DNA of 64,000 bases, taken from assembly GCF_002892835.1 (NCBI RefSeq), contig NZ_PJMB01000003.1:186001-250000 (forward strand), read 5' to 3'. The translations under genes were made by a program, and so were the position numbers. The notes below the pieces were generated by a model. It saw only the letters and a program-made list of their open reading frames with translations, searched no databases and was not told where the DNA came from. Source of the stretch: Arthrobacter sp. AFG7.2 (GTDB taxonomy: Bacteria; Actinomycetota; Actinomycetes; Actinomycetales; Micrococcaceae). Below, one piece after another: positions 62,784 through 64,000 of this stretch (positions are counted from its first letter, which is position 1; each line of letters starts with the position of its first letter).

Positions 62784-64000
62784 ATGACGGACAACACCCT
62801 CATCAGGTGGATCGACGGCGGCGCACCTTCGGAGATCAGCGGCGGAACCACGTGGGGCATGCCCTTTGCGCGGGGCTCCGTGGCCGCGGCCAGCTCCCTC
62901 TCAGTGACGGACGCCGGCGGCGCCTTCGTCGCGTCCCAGGCCTGGCCGCTGGCCACCTGGCCGGACGGTTCCCTGAAATGGGCCGGCCTTGCACTTCCCG
63001 CCACCAGCTCGCCTTCGGAGGCGTACCACGTAGGGTCCGACGGCGGCACCCCACCACAGGCCGGCGGGGAACCAGCGGCGGGCGGCGGCAGTCTCACCGT
63101 GACGGAAACCGCGGACACCCTTACCGTGGACACCGGAAACCTGCACATGGTCCTGAACCGCACCGGGTCCACCCTGTTCAGCAGCCTTGTCCGTGGCGGG
63201 ACCGAGGTGGCCAGGGATGCGCGCCTGGTCAGCCTCCTGCAGGACGGCATCGCCGACGACAAGGACGGCGGCGCTGGAAGCCTAAAGCGGGACGCCTTCA
63301 CGGGCGAGGTCACCGCCGTCGTGCTTGAACACAGCGGACCCGTCCGGGCCGTGGTGCGGCTGGAGGGACAGCACCGGCCGGATGCCCCGGACAGCGGCCA
63401 CGACAGCTGGCTCCCGTTCGTGGTCCGCTTCTACTTCCACGCCAACGCCCGCAGCGTGCGCATGGTGCATTCCTTCATTTGGGACGGCGACGCGGACCGT
63501 GACTTCCTGGCGGGCCTCGGCGTCCGCTTCACCGTGCCGCTGCGGGCGGAGCTGCACAACCGGCACGTCCGCATTGCCGGGGCTGACGGCGGTTTCCTTA
63601 CCGAGGGGGTCCGCGGACTGACGGGCCTGCGAAGGGACCCCGGCGAGGAAATCAGGCGGGCACAAGTGGAAGGGCGCCCTACTCCACCCCTGGCCGGATG
63701 GAACCCTGAGGTGTCCGAACGGCTGCACCTCATCCCGGCATGGAATGACTACACACTGAGCCAGCTCACTGCCGACGGTTTTGAACTGCGCAAGCGCACT
63801 GCACCCGGCCATGCGTGGGTGGGCATTTCCGGCGGAACCAGGTCTGCCGGGTTCTGCTCCCTCACCGATACCCTCGGCGGCTTCGGCGTGGGCATCAAGG
63901 ACTTCTGGCAGTCCCACCCCGGCCAGCTGGACATCCGCAACGCCGCCACGGACGAGGCATCCCTCACCGCATGGCTGTACTCCCCGGAAGCCCAACCCAT
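62784..64000 (+). CDS. exo-rhamnogalacturonan lyase-like protein (YetA/PL26 type), 5' part
   Basis: Open from the ATG at 62784 to the window edge (405 codons, no stop). No signal peptide. The opening IRWIDGGAPSEISGGTTWGMPFARG, and later SLKWAGLALP, PFVVRFYFHANARSVRMVHSFIWDGDADRDFLAGLGVRF and GIKDFWQSHPGQLDI, resemble the exo-rhamnogalacturonan lyase RIFT-barrel family (YetA, PL26). These cytoplasmic enzymes release unsaturated galacturonosyl-rhamnose from imported pectin fragments. Control by a LacI regulator is suggested by the upstream palindrome. Confidence 0.82.
   Translation, partial: MTDNTLIRWIDGGAPSEISGGTTWGMPFARGSVAAASSLSVTDAGGAFVASQAWPLATWPDGSLKWAGLALPATSSPSEAYHVGSDGGTPPQAGGEPAAGGGSLTVTETADTLTVDTGNLHMVLNRTGSTLFSSLVRGGTEVARDARLVSLLQDGIADDKDGGAGSLKRDAFTGEVTAVVLEHSGPVRAVVRLEGQHRPDAPDSGHDSWLPFVVRFYFHANARSVRMVHSFIWDGDADRDFLAGLGVRFTVPLRAELHNRHVRIAGADGGFLTEGVRGLTGLRRDPGEEIRRAQVEGRPTPPLAGWNPEVSERLHLIPAWNDYTLSQLTADGFELRKRTAPGHAWVGISGGTRSAGFCSLTDTLGGFGVGIKDFWQSHPGQLDIRNAATDEASLTAWLYSPEAQP

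Overview
The window is gene-dense, high-GC DNA that reads like the chromosome of an Arthrobacter/Pseudarthrobacter-type actinobacterium (Micrococcaceae). This is an inference from: GC-rich codon use with GTG and TTG starts; two sugar importers that lack their own ATPase; LAxTG (class E sortase) surface proteins; and the mix of narGHJI, GH127 and pectin-related enzymes. I found no rRNA, tRNA, CRISPR array, integrase or intact insertion sequence.

Layout. 1-1000: 3' part of a small regulatory pair (XRE repressor plus hypothetical). 1.1-4.9 kb: heterodimeric ABC exporter with one degenerate ATP site. 5.2-7.5 kb: secreted protein ending in four near-identical 150-bp FG-GAP repeats. 7.7-14.2 kb: polyol (sorbitol/mannitol-type) import and catabolism operon with a divergent AraC regulator. 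14.2-17.0 kb: DHA2 exporter with a strong promoter carrying two palindromic operators, then a DMT transporter. 17.3-19.1 kb: flavin monooxygenase divergent from a CGNR-type regulator. 19.1-22.2 kb: glycosyltransferase remnant, two low-complexity surface proteins (one with an LAKTG anchor) and a STAS-like protein. 22.3-30.9 kb: GH127 beta-L-arabinofuranosidase, ROK regulator, sugar ABC importer and GH13 alpha-glucosidase. 31-33.5 kb: GlxA-type regulator divergent from a cysteine hydrolase and a paired SMR exporter. 33.8-36.1 kb: katG broken by an in-frame amber codon. 36.3-41.3 kb: aldo/keto reductase, PRISE-like reductase, a decayed phosphotransferase pseudogene, a second methionine aminopeptidase with a divergent HTH protein, a GNAT protein and a lipoprotein. 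41.5-49.7 kb: narGHJI-narK. 49.9-56.9 kb: DNA alkylation repair protein, orphan response regulator facing a GH16 glucanase, processive GT2 with a tiny LAMTG protein, CE12-type esterase and a PPOX-fold protein. 57-61.6 kb: NarL-type two-component system divergent from a MacB/FtsX-like ABC pair, then an orphan HATPase. 61.6-64 kb: FMN reductase, a 51-aa repeat protein and the 5' part of an exo-rhamnogalacturonan lyase preceded by a LacI-type operator.

How it fits together. Much of the window concerns plant-derived carbon: polyols, alpha-glucosides, arabinofuranosides and rhamnogalacturonan (esterase and lyase). Each importer operon has its own local regulator. narGHJI-narK gives anaerobic nitrate respiration. 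The most unusual observations are the nonsense-interrupted katG, the paired SMR in which one subunit lacks the essential glutamate, the multi-fragment phosphotransferase pseudogene, the operator buried in the spacer of a near-perfect sigma-70 promoter, and the small LAxTG protein downstream of a polysaccharide-synthase-like GT2. I did not find one large, clearly novel system. The best candidates for undescribed biology are the 50.7-54.7 kb surface/polysaccharide cluster and the 19.4-21.7 kb repeat-protein pair.
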